Of a DNA stretch of 64,000 bases, positions 45,915 to 55,547 are shown in pieces. Each line of letters starts with the position of its first letter. Position 1 is the first letter of the stretch. The notes beneath the pieces are model-generated. The model had not been told where the DNA came from. It was given only the letters and a program-made list of their open reading frames with translations, and did not search any database. The translations under genes were made by a program, and so were the position numbers. This DNA is from BOG-224 sp963783505 (GTDB lineage: Bacteria; Acidobacteriota; Terriglobia; Bryobacterales; Bryobacteraceae): positions 1 to 64,000 of the forward strand of contig CAWAOP010000051.1 of NCBI GenBank assembly GCA_963783505.1. The letters run 5' to 3'.

Positions 45915-48581
45915 TTACTTCCCGGGCGCTCCCTGCGCTTCCCACAGGAATTTGCGCAGAAACGTGTCCATGCGGCCCAGAGCGTACAGCCACCGGCTGT
46001 GGAGGAGAGATTCGTGCACGTCGTCCGGGAAGACGATGAGTTCGTAATAGACGTCGCGCTGCCGGAGAAGTTGAATGAGGCCGGTCATTTGCTGGAAGGC
46101 GACGTTGCGATCGTCGTCGCCTTGAACGAGCAGCACCGGCGATTTCCAGCCATCGATCAAGCCGGCCGTTGACGACTTATAGGAGACCGCCGAGGGATCC
46201 AGCGAGTTGCCGAAGAGGTGAACGCCGGCCAGATCGACGCCCGCCTTGAAGATGTCGGAATTGCGCGCGAGCGCTTGCGACGTGAGCAAGCCGCCGTACG
46301 ACAAACCCCAGATGCCGATTCGATTCGGATCCACGTCGGCCCTGGCCTGCAAATATTTGGCGCCGGCGAGCACATCCTGATACTCGCTCATGCCCTGGCC
46401 CCCGGTGTTGGGAGCGGCGCGGAAAGACCGGCCATAGCCGACTCCGCCGCGGTAATTGATGGACATCACGATGTAGCCTTCGCTGGCAAGCCACTCATTG
46501 ATGCCGTAGGCCCAGTGATAGAACTGCATGTAGTGATAGGCCGGCATCATTTCCCGCGTGGGCCCGCCATGCACGAAGATGATGGCCGGCCGCCGTTCGC
46601 CCGCCTTAAGGTCCTTCGGCACAAAAACTTGATTGTGGATCTCGAGGCCGTCGGCGGCTTTGGTGAGCACGATCTCCGGCTTCACGTGCGCGTCGACTGG
46701 AAAGCCGGGCCGAGAGGTGGGGAAGACGATCTTCTGCGCCGCTTGCGCCGCCCCCGTGGTCCACACGCCCAACGACTGCGGCAGATTCCAATTGGCGCTG
46801 AGCGTCGCGAGATACTTCCCCGAAGAGAGCGGCGCCGGGTAGGTTTCGACGCCATCGCCGGTGGTGATTTGCGCGGGCGCGCCACCCGATACCGGAACGG
46901 CCCAGATGTGACGCCGCTCGATATCCTTCGCGTTCGTGCAGTAGTAAAACGTCTTGCCATCGGCCGAGTACGCGATGGAAGTTTGATCTTCAATCAGCCC
47001 GTCGGTGGTGGTCAGAAGGACGGGACGCGCGGATAGGTCCGTAATCTTGAGCGAGTAAAAGCGCTCCCATTCGTCGGCCGGAGCTGTCTGGCCCCGCTGA
47101 GCCGTCGCGGGCGCTTGGCCCTGCCGATCCGCCGCGGGCGCCGGATTCTGCTGCGTTGCTGGCGAAGGCACCGGAGCTGGCGATTCCGCTCTTCCACCCG
47201 GGGCCTCGGCGGTTCCGCGTCCGCCTCTGCCGCCGCGTCCGCCGCCAAACTCGAAAATCAGGTTGTCGCCCGCCAGGTGCGCGTTGCCAAGGTTGGTGAC
47301 GAGCGCGTCACTGGGTTGATTGCGCCAGATTTCCTGAGCTTCTCCCGTGCTTACGTCAGCCTTGTATACGGCTATCGTGTATCCGCCTTTGAACGTGGCG
47401 CTCATCAGGCCCGGAGAATTGTTCGTCGCGGCCGTGGAGGCTGTGGCGCCCTGGCCTGCCCGTCCGCCGCCTTCGCTAGCCTGCTGGGTGTTCGGCGCCG
47501 CTGCCGGCGCCTGACCCGCGCGTCCCGCGGCGTTCCCTTCGGGGGCGTTGGCCGGGGCCGCGGGAGCCGTGGCGGTCTGTTCGCCGCGACCTGCATTTTG
47601 CGCCTGAGGACTGGCGGCCGCCGCCGCGGCCCCTCGGCCTCCACGGCCACCGCCTCCCGGAAACGCGGGCGTTGCCGCCGCGGGCTGAGTGGCCGCGCCA
47701 CGGCCCGCGCCACGGCCTGCTGTTGTGGTAGCCGTGCCCGGCTGGAACGCCGGACCGTTCGGCAGGCCGACTCCGCCTCCGCCTTGTTGCGCCTGCCGGC
47801 CGAATGGCAAGCCGGGGCGGCGGACGAAGTATAGGTGCTTGCCGTCGGGCATCCACATCGGGTTCGAGTCGAAATCCACGCTCGGCGACATGTACTTTAC
47901 CGAGCGCGTAGCCATGTCGTAGACCACGATGAAGCTGTGATCGGTGCGCGTGCTCACGAAGGCGATCTTGCGGCCGTCCGGCGACCATCGGGGGCCGCTC
48001 TGAACGCCCCACTCGGTGATGAAAGCCTTCTCGCCGCGATCCACCTCGCCGGCCGGCTTTATGGGAGTGACTTTCGCACGGTAGATCTGCCCGTCCTTGA
48101 CGAACAGGATCGAGCTGCCATCGGGGGCCAGTTCCGGGTTGGCCGTATCGGCCACCCGCCACGCGCCGCCGGCGCCGCTGGTGCGAGCCGCCCAGATGGC
48201 GTGCTCGGGTCCAGCCGGATCCGCGGACGGATTCGGCGACCAGCCCTCGCGATTGGGCGCCTCCCCACGGAGAAAGATGACGGTGCTGCCATCGTCCGAG
48301 ATGCGGACGCTCGACATCATGATGCCGTCGTCTTTCGTGAAGTTCGTCAGGCGCACGGGGACGAACAAAGGGGCGGCCGCCGTGTAGGCGTTTCGCTTGC
48401 CTTCGGCGTAATCCACCCAGGCGATCCGGTCGACCTTTTGCGCGGCGACCACCTCCTGCGGGGATGCCGGGCTCAAGAACTGCTGGACCGTCGGGGCGCT
48501 GGGCGGAGCCGCGAGAAGCGGGGCCGCGAGGCAGGCGGCGACTGCAATGGAGAGGGCTGAAACACCAATCGTGATGCGCAT
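45915..48581 (-). CDS. S9 family prolyl oligopeptidase-like peptidase, exported, with low-complexity inserts
   Basis: 888 residues with a signal peptide (MRITIGVSALSIAVAACLAA). A TolB/WD40-like propeller comes first (GVQSGPRWSPDGRKIAFVST, SPSVDFDSNPMWMPDGKHLY). Two inserts rich in Gly, Ala, Gln and Pro interrupt it near residues 260-385 and 444-502. The alpha/beta hydrolase domain follows: IIFVHGGPTREMMPAYHYMQ, nucleophile GIWGLSYGGLLTSQALA (Ser near 762), Asp in VLLVQGDDDRNVAF (near 820), His in VFPDDVHESLLHSRW (near 855). It cleaves peptides in the periplasm. Members of this family normally lack such inserts. Confidence 0.92.
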   Translation of the reverse strand: MRITIGVSALSIAVAACLAAPLLAAPPSAPTVQQFLSPASPQEVVAAQKVDRIAWVDYAEGKRNAYTAAAPLFVPVRLTNFTKDDGIMMSSVRISDDGSTVIFLRGEAPNREGWSPNPSADPAGPEHAIWAARTSGAGGAWRVADTANPELAPDGSSILFVKDGQIYRAKVTPIKPAGEVDRGEKAFITEWGVQSGPRWSPDGRKIAFVSTRTDHSFIVVYDMATRSVKYMSPSVDFDSNPMWMPDGKHLYFVRRPGLPFGRQAQQGGGGVGLPNGPAFQPGTATTTAGRGAGRGAATQPAAATPAFPGGGGRGGRGAAAAAASPQAQNAGRGEQTATAPAAPANAPEGNAAGRAGQAPAAAPNTQQASEGGGRAGQGATASTAATNNSPGLMSATFKGGYTIAVYKADVSTGEAQEIWRNQPSDALVTNLGNAHLAGDNLIFEFGGGRGGRGGRGTAEAPGGRAESPAPVPSPATQQNPAPAADRQGQAPATAQRGQTAPADEWERFYSLKITDLSARPVLLTTTDGLIEDQTSIAYSADGKTFYYCTNAKDIERRHIWAVPVSGGAPAQITTGDGVETYPAPLSSGKYLATLSANWNLPQSLGVWTTGAAQAAQKIVFPTSRPGFPVDAHVKPEIVLTKAADGLEIHNQVFVPKDLKAGERRPAIIFVHGGPTREMMPAYHYMQFYHWAYGINEWLASEGYIVMSINYRGGVGYGRSFRAAPNTGGQGMSEYQDVLAGAKYLQARADVDPNRIGIWGLSYGGLLTSQALARNSDIFKAGVDLAGVHLFGNSLDPSAVSYKSSTAGLIDGWKSPVLLVQGDDDRNVAFQQMTGLIQLLRQRDVYYELIVFPDDVHESLLHSRWLYALGRMDTFLRKFLWEAQGAPGK

Positions 48582-48780
48582 AGAGATCCTTCTGATACAG
48601 GCCCGGACGGGCCGTTGAGGGAGTATAACACGGGGCGCGAATCGCTTCCTCTCCGCGTAAACTCCGCGGCTCCGCGGTTGGGACTTTACCTTAGGGGACG
48701 GATTACGGCCTTCGCCCCTCCGGTTGCGGGCGCCATGCCTAGTCTGCTATAAACGCATATCGCACTTTAGCCGTCGTTCT

Positions 48781-49368
48781 ATGCCGGACAAGAAGAAGCC
48801 CGTCAAGTCAACCGATCGCCGAGCCGGCGAGGGTCAGCCCAGGGCCGCGAGAGAACTGGAATCCCCGGCCGCCCCGCATATGGACACGGCCTCGCAACTG
48901 GCGGCTTTCGAAGCAGCCATGAAGCTGTTTCATGCGCGGAATTTTCAGGAAGCCCGGGCCTTGTTCGCGCGCGCCCAGGGTGGCCCGGAGCGAGACGTCG
49001 CCCAGCGCGCTCAAGGCCATATCGCGATGTGCGATCGCCGTCTTTCGCGGCCGGATGCGGATCTGCGCACGGCCGAGGATTATTACAATTACGGCGTCGC
49101 TCTGATGAATGCGCGCAATTCGGCGTCCGCGCGCGAGTATCTGGCAGGGGCGGCTCGGTTGTCCCCCGACACGGACTACATCCTGTACGCTTTGGGACTG
49201 GCCCACGCCCTTTGCGGCGATCTGGACGCGGCCTACGAGAACCTCAGGCGGGCCATCGAGCTCGATCCGCGTAACCGCATCATGGCCCGCCGGGACGCCG
49301 ATCTGGCGCATCTCGCCAACCGGCCGCCACTCGCCGCTCTGCTCTATCCTGAAAGGTCGGGCTGGTAG
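48781..49368 (+). CDS. TPR-containing protein
   Basis: 195 residues, no signal peptide. Start MPDKKKPVKSTDRRAGEG is a basic, probably disordered head. Repeats follow: AAFEAAMKLFHARNFQEARA, then YYNYGVALMNARNSASAREY and YILYALGLAHALCGDLDAAY ending ENLRRAIELDPRNRI. It ends RPPLAALLYPERSGW. It probably mediates protein contact in the cytoplasm. The YvcK-like gene starts 36 bases downstream. The 200 bases upstream carry a dispersed repeat related to that at 23739. Confidence 0.75.
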   Translation: MPDKKKPVKSTDRRAGEGQPRAARELESPAAPHMDTASQLAAFEAAMKLFHARNFQEARALFARAQGGPERDVAQRAQGHIAMCDRRLSRPDADLRTAEDYYNYGVALMNARNSASAREYLAGAARLSPDTDYILYALGLAHALCGDLDAAYENLRRAIELDPRNRIMARRDADLAHLANRPPLAALLYPERSGW

Positions 49369-49404
49369 ACTTGTCCGGTCCGCGGTAACGCTGCGTCATT
49401 CCAG

Positions 49405-50412
49405 ATGGAAAACGCCTCCCCACTGCGCATTGTCGCTATAGGCGGCGGCCATGGCCTCGCCGCTGTCCTGGAAGGACTGAAGAGCCACGCAAAGCCCGGA
49501 GGCGCGGCGCGCCCTTTCGTCGAGATCACCGCTATTGTCACGGTCACCGACGACGGCGGCAGCTCCGGACGCCTTCGCCGGGAGTTCGACGTTTTGCCGC
49601 CCGGCGATATCCGCAACTGCATGGTGGCGTTGAGCGAAGATTCAGCCTTGCTCTCGCGCCTCTTCCAGCACCGTTTTTCGGCGGGGCGCGGATTGAAGGG
49701 CCATAGCTTCGGCAATCTATTCCTGATGGCGCTCACGCAGATCATGGGCGATTTTCCGGACGCGGTGCGCGCCTCTTCCGAGGTCCTCAACATCGCCGGC
49801 CGCATCTATCCTTCCACCACGGCCAACGTAGCCCTGGAGGCGACGCTTCAAAGCGGACGGAAGGTGGTGGGTGAAACCAGGATCGGCAAGAGCGTGGAGC
49901 GCATCCAGCGCGTGCGGTTGATCCCGCGCAAAGCCAAACCGCTCTCCGCCGCGCTCGCGGCGATCGCGGAAGCGGATGTCATCACGCTCGGCCCGGGATC
50001 GCTGTTCACCAGCATCGTTCCCAATCTGCTGGTGGATGGCATCCCGGCGGCGATCCGCGCTTCGAAAGCGGTCAAGGCCTGCTTCATCAATTTGATGTGG
50101 CAGCCCGGCGAGACCGCTGAATTCCGCGCCTCCGATCACATTCGCGCAATCGAGCGGCACGGCGGCCGGAGGATACTGGATTACGCCATCGTGAACTCGT
50201 CGCCGATTCCGTCCTCGGCGAGGAAGCGTTATGCGCGGCAAGCCGCTCTCCCCGTCGAAATCGACGTTGCGGCAATCGCCAGGATGGGCCTCAAAATCGT
50301 CTCCGCAAGCCTGGCCGAGTACGAGCGGAAGGTCCGGCACGACCCCGCGGCTACGGCCGCGGTGGTGCTTAGACTTGCGCAAGAAGGACGGCTGCGCAGA
50401 CAGGCCGGGTAG
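49405..50412 (+). CDS. YvcK/CofD-like gluconeogenesis factor
   Basis: 335 residues. It starts RIVAIGGGHGLAAVLEGLKS, the Rossmann loop. ITAIVTVTDDGGSSGRLRRE and FDVLPPGDIRNCMVALSE are the signature of the UPF0052/YvcK family. GHSFGNLFLMALTQIMGDFP and DVITLGPGSLFTSIVPNLLV follow. YvcK of Bacillus and Mycobacterium binds UDP-sugars and controls the switch of carbon into cell-wall precursors; it lacks the metal ligand needed for CofD activity. glmU, which makes UDP-GlcNAc, is about 10 kb away. Confidence 0.9.
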   Translation: MENASPLRIVAIGGGHGLAAVLEGLKSHAKPGGAARPFVEITAIVTVTDDGGSSGRLRREFDVLPPGDIRNCMVALSEDSALLSRLFQHRFSAGRGLKGHSFGNLFLMALTQIMGDFPDAVRASSEVLNIAGRIYPSTTANVALEATLQSGRKVVGETRIGKSVERIQRVRLIPRKAKPLSAALAAIAEADVITLGPGSLFTSIVPNLLVDGIPAAIRASKAVKACFINLMWQPGETAEFRASDHIRAIERHGGRRILDYAIVNSSPIPSSARKRYARQAALPVEIDVAAIARMGLKIVSASLAEYERKVRHDPAATAAVVLRLAQEGRLRRQAG

Positions 50413-50631
50413 TCCTCCATTTCCGTGCCGCGACTTGAAAGGAGCGGGCGGGCGGCGGATCATTCTACAGAACTGCTTCCGTGAACAACGCGGCGTGCCC
50501 GATTCGGTGTTTGCGCGCGGGAGGAGAGATCCGCGGTATCTTCGGGTTTTGGCCAACCGCTTCCTTCGGTCGCGGCACGGAAAGAAGCGGATTCCGATCG
50601 CCGGCGGATAAATCGACGTTTTCTGGAGAGG

Positions 50632-51057
50632 CTACGCGAGAACCCACTCTTCCGCTCTCATCGCCTTGCGGATGGCGCGAGCGAGCTCGGCGCGAATCCA
50701 GAGCACCGCGCCGAGATCTTCGGGCGAAAACGCGGCGGCCCGGAGGCTGTATAACGCCAGAACTCCGACCACGCCATCGCCATCTTCAAGCGGCGCCGCC
50801 AACATGGAGCGGTACACGGGAGCCGGCGGGGGCAAGCGGCGCGGATCGCGATTGAAGGCCGGCCGCCTCGTGCCGGCTACGCGCCGGATCTCGCCTGCCG
50901 CATCGGATTCGCCGGGACGGAAAATCCGAATCGCATCGAATGCGAGCAGCGCGCCGAGCCGCCGATCGAGAGTCCACAGTAGTTCCCCCAAATCGGCCGC
51001 GCGGCCAACTTCCTCCAAAAGTGTACACAGCGCGGCGGAGGGCCGGTTGTCGCGCAT
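50632..51057 (-). CDS. GAF-domain protein
   Basis: 141 residues forming one GAF domain: AALCTLLEEVGRAADLGELL, then LGALLAFDAIRIFRPGES and YRSMLAAPLEDGDGVVGVLA with the family's end FSPEDLGAVLWIRAELARAI. No output domain is attached, so it would act through a partner or as a stand-alone ligand sensor. The start MRDNRPSAALC is the only ATG that keeps the first helix. Bases 50413-50631 hold no supported gene. Confidence 0.7.
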   Translation of the reverse strand: MRDNRPSAALCTLLEEVGRAADLGELLWTLDRRLGALLAFDAIRIFRPGESDAAGEIRRVAGTRRPAFNRDPRRLPPPAPVYRSMLAAPLEDGDGVVGVLALYSLRAAAFSPEDLGAVLWIRAELARAIRKAMRAEEWVLA

Positions 51058-51132
51058 ACCTTACGTATCGGCGCGGAAAGAGGGATTGTGATTCAGAATC
51101 CTGCCGATAAGGTTTTCGGGTCGATTCATCCG

Positions 51133-52092
51133 TTACAGGGACCCGCCGGCCGTCTTAGGGGCGGAGCGGGCGGGGAATCCGCCTAGTTTCTCCAGCGCTT
51201 CCCGGGCGGCGTAGGCCGTGTTGGCGTGGATGGTCACCGTATCTTCCACGTCGCGCGAGTACCCGCCCGCCAGCACGGCCGCGACCGGAACGCCGCGGCG
51301 CAGAGCCTCGCCAATCACCAGCCGATCGCGCTCCATCAAGCCTTCGATCGTCAGGCTGAGCCCGCCGAGCTGGTCTTCGTGATACGGATCGGCCCCAGCC
51401 ACGTAAACGATCAACTCCGGTTTGAACATCGCCATCGCGGCGAAATAGCCGCCTTCCAGGCGGTGAATGTATTCGGAGTCTCCCACGCCATCGGCCAGGT
51501 GGATATCCAGGCTGGAAGGCGGCTTCTCGCTCGGGTAGTTGTTGAATTGATGAATGGAAAGCGTGAAGACGGTGGAATCGCCGGCGAAGATGGCCGCGGT
51601 CCCGTTGCCGTGGTGCACGTCGCAATCCACTACCATGGCGCGGCCGATTTCGCCGTCCCGCTGCAGGCAGCGGATGGCGACGGCGATGTCGTTCAGCGCG
51701 CAGAACCCCTCGCCGTGGCCGGGGAAGGCGTGATGGAACCCTCCGCTCAGATTCATCGAGACGCCGGAAGCGAGCGCCAGCCGCGCGGCCAGCGTGGTGC
51801 CGCCCGCGGCCAGCCGGCAGGCGTTCACCATCTGCCGCGAGTACGGCATCTCGAGGCGCAGAATGTCCTGATAGGTCAGCAGGCCGTGCTTCAGCTTGGC
51901 CACCCACTCGGCGTCGTGAACCAGGCGGAGGTCGGCGTCCGTAGCCGGCGCCGGCTCGATGAAATCCTCCGGCGTGGCGAACTTGGTCCGCATCATGCGG
52001 GCGTGCAGCCAGCGGTATTTCTTCGAGGGGAATACGTGGTCGCCCAAGTGCAGGTCGTAGAGCTCGTGATAGACCAGCCGGAAGGGCAACAT
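51133..52092 (-). CDS. Histone-deacetylase superfamily protein
   Basis: 319 residues. GGFHHAFPGHGEGFCALNDI holds the active-site His pair, VVDCDVHHGNGTAAIFAGD the zinc Asp and His, YVAGADPYHEDQLGGLSLT the second zinc Asp, and AAVLAGGYSRDVEDT the final Gly-Gly-Tyr. This matches bacterial acetoin-utilisation/acetylpolyamine deacetylases. HLGDHVFPSKKYRWLHARM near the start is typical of the short bacterial class. It deacetylates a small amine or lysine in the cytoplasm. It lies 15 bases after the permease gene on the same strand. Confidence 0.92.
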   Translation of the reverse strand: MLPFRLVYHELYDLHLGDHVFPSKKYRWLHARMMRTKFATPEDFIEPAPATDADLRLVHDAEWVAKLKHGLLTYQDILRLEMPYSRQMVNACRLAAGGTTLAARLALASGVSMNLSGGFHHAFPGHGEGFCALNDIAVAIRCLQRDGEIGRAMVVDCDVHHGNGTAAIFAGDSTVFTLSIHQFNNYPSEKPPSSLDIHLADGVGDSEYIHRLEGGYFAAMAMFKPELIVYVAGADPYHEDQLGGLSLTIEGLMERDRLVIGEALRRGVPVAAVLAGGYSRDVEDTVTIHANTAYAAREALEKLGGFPARSAPKTAGGSL

Positions 52093-52107
52093 AGCGCTTT
52101 CGAGTTT

Positions 52108-53256
52108 TTAATCCCCCAGAAACTTCCCGATTGGCCGGAAGTCCTTTACGTTATCGCAGACCGCCTTGATTCCGGCGGTGAGCGGAATGGCCAGCAGCAA
52201 GCCGGCCGAGCCCCATAGGAAGCCCCACAACATCAACGAGAACGTCACCACCAGCGGGTTCAAGTGCACGCGCGAACCTACAATCTTGGGGTACAGGACA
52301 TTCAGCCCCACCAGATGCAGAATGGCGGTGATGCCTACCACCAGAACGTAGACCGCCGCCTGGTTGACCCCCAAGGCGGCGAACAGAGGCGGAATGACGG
52401 CGAGCGGCAGACCGATATACGGCACCAGGCTGAGAAAACCGCTCAGCGTACCGATAATCGCGGGATACGGAAGATGAATCGCCCAAAAAGCGAGACCGCT
52501 GAGGATGGCGAGCAGCAGCCCCAGCAGGGCGTTCCCCACCACGAACGCGCGCACCAGATCTCCGATACCTTGCAGGCTGCGCGCGGCTACCAACCGGTCC
52601 TCGCCCTGAAAGAGCTGGAGGAAGCTGCGGTTCATGTGCTCCCGCCAGCTCAACATGAAGTAAACCAAGAACGGTACGAACGAGGCCATCAGCAGGATGC
52701 GCGAAAACGACCCAATCCCGGCGTAGATGTAGTCTCCGATCGGAATGCCCTCCGGCTGCGGCTGAACTGGAGGCAGGGCGGGAGCCGCCGGCGCGGCCTT
52801 GCCCTTCTTCTTGCTGGCCGCCAAGGCGGCCTTTTCCAGTTCGCGCTTCCGCTGGCCCGATAGGAACATGGTGTACGCGCCCTGTTCCACGCCTTGAATC
52901 TTGTGCTGCACGCTGGCGACGAAGTCGCCGATGGTCTCGCCGTACTGGGGCAGATTCTCGTACATTCCCGAGAATTGCGAGTACGCTCCCAAACCAATCA
53001 CGTAGAGACCCAGCAGGGCCATCGCGCACACCAGGAAGCTTGCTACGCTCCGCGGCAGCTTCATGCGCATCAGCACGGTGACGAACGGATCGAGGATAAA
53101 AGCGATGACGACCGCGATCAGCCCCGTGATGAAGAAGCTGCGCCCGTAATAGAGGATGGCCAGCGCGGCTCCCAAGGCAACGATGGTGACCGCCGCGCCG
53201 CGCGCTTCGCGCACGGCAGTCTGCAATGTTGCTGGAGGCTTGTGAATCGGCGCCAC
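52108..53256 (-). CDS. AI-2E/PerM family membrane protein
   Basis: About 382 residues from a GTG at 53256 (VAPIHKPPATLQ); a longer frame upstream has no signal-like or conserved sequence. About eight hydrophobic segments include GLIAVVIAFILDPFVTVL, VASFLVCAMALLGLYVIGLG and LLLAILSGLAFWAIHLPYPA. TLSGFLSLVPYIGLPLAVIP is the family signature, as is LNVLYPKIVGSRVHLNPLVV. A charged Lys/Ala/Pro-rich loop (LAASKKKGKAAPAAPALPPV) interrupts the extracellular region. Members export AI-2 or act as ion exchangers; the substrate here is unknown. Confidence 0.88.
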   Translation of the reverse strand: MAPIHKPPATLQTAVREARGAAVTIVALGAALAILYYGRSFFITGLIAVVIAFILDPFVTVLMRMKLPRSVASFLVCAMALLGLYVIGLGAYSQFSGMYENLPQYGETIGDFVASVQHKIQGVEQGAYTMFLSGQRKRELEKAALAASKKKGKAAPAAPALPPVQPQPEGIPIGDYIYAGIGSFSRILLMASFVPFLVYFMLSWREHMNRSFLQLFQGEDRLVAARSLQGIGDLVRAFVVGNALLGLLLAILSGLAFWAIHLPYPAIIGTLSGFLSLVPYIGLPLAVIPPLFAALGVNQAAVYVLVVGITAILHLVGLNVLYPKIVGSRVHLNPLVVTFSLMLWGFLWGSAGLLLAIPLTAGIKAVCDNVKDFRPIGKFLGD

Positions 53257-53410
53257 GTCTGGAGCAAATCCTGAATAGACTGTAGCATGGCTGCGCGGAC
53301 GGGGAGGGATGGAAGGCGGGAGAAAGGAGAAAGGAGTCGGAAGGCTGAAGGGGACGCCAGCAGTTGAAGCCGCGGGTGGTTCCGTGACGAATCCCAGCCT
53401 CAAACAATGA

Positions 53411-53520
53411 ATAGTGAAGGCGGCAGGCTCGGAGATTATTCAGCATTCGGTTTCCGTATTCAGCATTCTGCATTCGGCCTTCAGCATTCATCACCCCTGC
53501 AGCATTCCCCCTTCCGCCTC
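53411..53520. repeat. ATTCAGCATTC-type low-complexity repeat
   Basis: Five copies of an about 10-base unit (ATTCAGCATTC, ATTCTGCATTC, TTCAGCATTC and variants) in 70 bases, between divergent genes. The unit resembles the AGCTGA-type intergenic repeats at 36001 and 36552 in spirit but not in sequence. No gene is present in 53257-53540. Confidence 0.55.
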
Positions 53521-53540
53521 CCATCTATAATGGTCTTACC

Positions 53541-53993
53541 TTGACCCCTTTGAAGACTCGCGTCCTGGCTCTCGATCTGGGCAAAAAACGCATCGGGCTT
53601 GCCATCAGCGACCCGATGGGCATTGTCGCGCAAGGTCTTCCCAACCTGGTGCGCGTCAACAAACGTACGGATCTCGACGCGCTGGCGCGGCTGATCGAAG
53701 AGCGCGAGGCGGGCCTGGTCTTAATGGGAAACCCCCTCAATATGGGCGGCGCGGAGGGAAGGCAATCGGCCTGGGTCCGCGAGTTCGGCGAAGCGCTCAA
53801 GCGGCGGCTGGGCGTGAAGGTCGAATACCGCGACGAGCGCCTCACAACCGTGGAAGCCGGCCGCGTTCTGCGCGCGAGCGGCATTAGCATCGAAAAACGC
53901 GCGGCCGCGGTGGACCGGCTGTCCGCCATGATCCTGCTCCAAAGCTACCTGGATTTTCTGAACGCCGGGGCCGCGCCGGTTGATCCCGCCTGA
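53541..53993 (+). CDS. ruvX: Putative pre-16S rRNA nuclease / Holliday junction resolvase YqgF
   Basis: 150 residues from a TTG at 53541. RVLALDLGKKRIGLAISDPM is the RNase H-like first strand with its catalytic Asp, LVLMGNPLNMGGAEGRQSAW the second block and VEYRDERLTTVEAGRVLR the third, with ERLTT invariant in YqgF. AAAVDRLSAMILLQSYLD carries the last Asp (VDxxAAxxILQxYL). It processes 16S rRNA 5' ends in E. coli. It is co-transcribed with mltG, which starts three bases after its stop, a common arrangement. Confidence 0.93.
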   Translation: MTPLKTRVLALDLGKKRIGLAISDPMGIVAQGLPNLVRVNKRTDLDALARLIEEREAGLVLMGNPLNMGGAEGRQSAWVREFGEALKRRLGVKVEYRDERLTTVEAGRVLRASGISIEKRAAAVDRLSAMILLQSYLDFLNAGAAPVDPA

Positions 53994-53996
53994 GCC

Positions 53997-54984
53997 ATGC
54001 GAAACGCCCGGCGCAACGGCCTGCTTGTCATCCTCACCCTCTTCGTGGCTAGCTGGGCGATCGGCTTGAACTGGCATTACATCGGCTTCGACGGCGAGAA
54101 ATTCATAGACATTCCGCGCGGAGCATCCAGTTACTCGATCGCGCGGATGCTGGCTAATGCGGGCGTGGTCGAGTCCCGATGGGACTTCCTGGCGGCGCGC
54201 GTCATCGAGCGCGGGCGCGCGCTCCAGGCCGGTGAATACCGTTTCAACAAGCCCGCAACGCCGCTGGAAGTTTATAGCCGCATCGCCCGCGGCGACGTGT
54301 TCTATTACGACCTGGTTGTGCCCGAAGGCCGCAACATGTTCGATATAGCGGCCACCGCCGAGAAACTCGGCGTCTTTTCCGCCGCGAGTTTCCTCAAGGC
54401 TGCGCGCGACCCGGCGCTGATTCGCGATCTCGATCCCCACGCTCCCACACTCGAAGGCTATCTCTGCCCGGGGAGTTACCGCCTCAGCCACAACGCCACT
54501 CCCGCGCAGCTTTGCCGCATGATGACTCAGAAGTTCCGCGCGATGTGGGAAGGGCTGGTCACTAACGCCAACGTCCACGACGCCATCACGCTGGCGTCCA
54601 TGGTGGAGCGCGAAGGCAAGCTGGAGAGCGACCGCCCGCTCATCGCCGCGGTATTCGCCAACCGCCTGCGCATTGGCATGAAACTCGATTGCGATCCGAC
54701 TACCATCTACGCCGCCCTGCTTGCGGACGAATACCGCGGCGTCCATCCACCAGTCCGATCTGGATCGCGACAGCCCCTACAACACCTATCGGCGCGCCGG
54801 ATTGCCTCCGGGGCCGATCGCCAATCCCGGGCTGCCCTCGATACTCGCTGCCTTGCATCCCGCCACGACCAAGGCCCTGTACTTCGTCCTGCGCCCCGAT
54901 GGTTCGGGCGCGCATCAGTTCTCGGAAACAAAGGCCGCGCACGAACAGGCCGTGGGAAAATACCGGCGTGGGCTCGCGCGATAG
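53997..54984 (+). CDS. mltG: Endolytic transglycosylase MltG, frame broken at 54743-54744
   Basis: An N-terminal membrane anchor (GLLVILTLFVASWAIGLNWH) and a LysM-like domain (IPRGASSYSIARMLANAGVV) lead to the YceG domain. LASMVEREGKLESDRPLIAA has the catalytic Glu; VFANRLRIGMKLDCDPTTIY is the family's second block. An extra C at 54743-54744 shifts the frame. Corrected, it reads SDLDRDSPYNTYRRAGLPPG, PIANPGLPSILAALHPATTK and HQFSETKAAHEQAV, and ends at 54984. The length is about 329 residues, as usual. It cuts nascent peptidoglycan strands in the periplasm. Confidence 0.92.
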
Positions 54985-55450
54985 CTCCATCAAACGGCGT
55001 CTCGAGGAGATGCTCGCGAAGTCGCAGCCGGAGGCCATAAACGGGGCTCTCTGGAAAGATCTGCTCGAACGCCTCGCTCCCGTTTCGGAGAATTACCTGC
55101 GCGAATTGTTGCGCGCCACGGGGCTGAAGTTCGAGCAGCCCTACGCAGGCGTCCGGCAGCACACGTTCGAGGAACTGGAAGATTCGCTGGTGGAAATGGG
55201 GCGCGCTTACGCCGATGCCATGGCCGCGGGCGACCGCGCGCTGGCGCGTGACTGCCGCCGCCAGGTAATCGCCGCCAAAAGCCGCGCCCGAATCACGGCC
55301 GCCGCAAAAGGCGCAAGCGTTGAGACCCAGGAACGGAAGCGGGAGATGGCTCAATGGATGCTGGTGTGGCTGGAGAATCCCGGGGTATTCCCCGCTTGGA
55401 CCGCCATCCGCAAGCGCACGATGGCCGCCGATCCGTCCGCTGCGGATTGA
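54968..55450 (+). CDS. Hypothetical protein downstream of mltG
   Basis: About 160 residues if read from GTG 54968, which overlaps the end of mltG; ATG 55010 is an alternative with GAGGAG directly before it. The sequence is alpha-helical and charged (LWKDLLERLAPVSENYLREL, DSLVEMGRAYADAMAAGDRA, RQVIAAKSRARITAAAKGAS). No signal, membrane segment or known motif is visible. Proximity suggests co-expression with ruvX and mltG. Confidence 0.6.
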   Translation: MGSRDSSIKRRLEEMLAKSQPEAINGALWKDLLERLAPVSENYLRELLRATGLKFEQPYAGVRQHTFEELEDSLVEMGRAYADAMAAGDRALARDCRRQVIAAKSRARITAAAKGASVETQERKREMAQWMLVWLENPGVFPAWTAIRKRTMAADPSAAD

Positions 55451-55547
55451 ACCGCGGAATCGCGAGTGCTCGCGCCGTGAAAGGCCCGCTACAGCGCGTT
55501 TTGCTATGATTTCGATTGGAATCATCCGATTGGGAGGTCCTTTTAAT

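Noticed and set aside
53411..53520. CRISPR-like array
   Set aside because: The repeated unit is only about 10 bases with no spacers of constant length. I found no CRISPR repeat or cas gene in the window.
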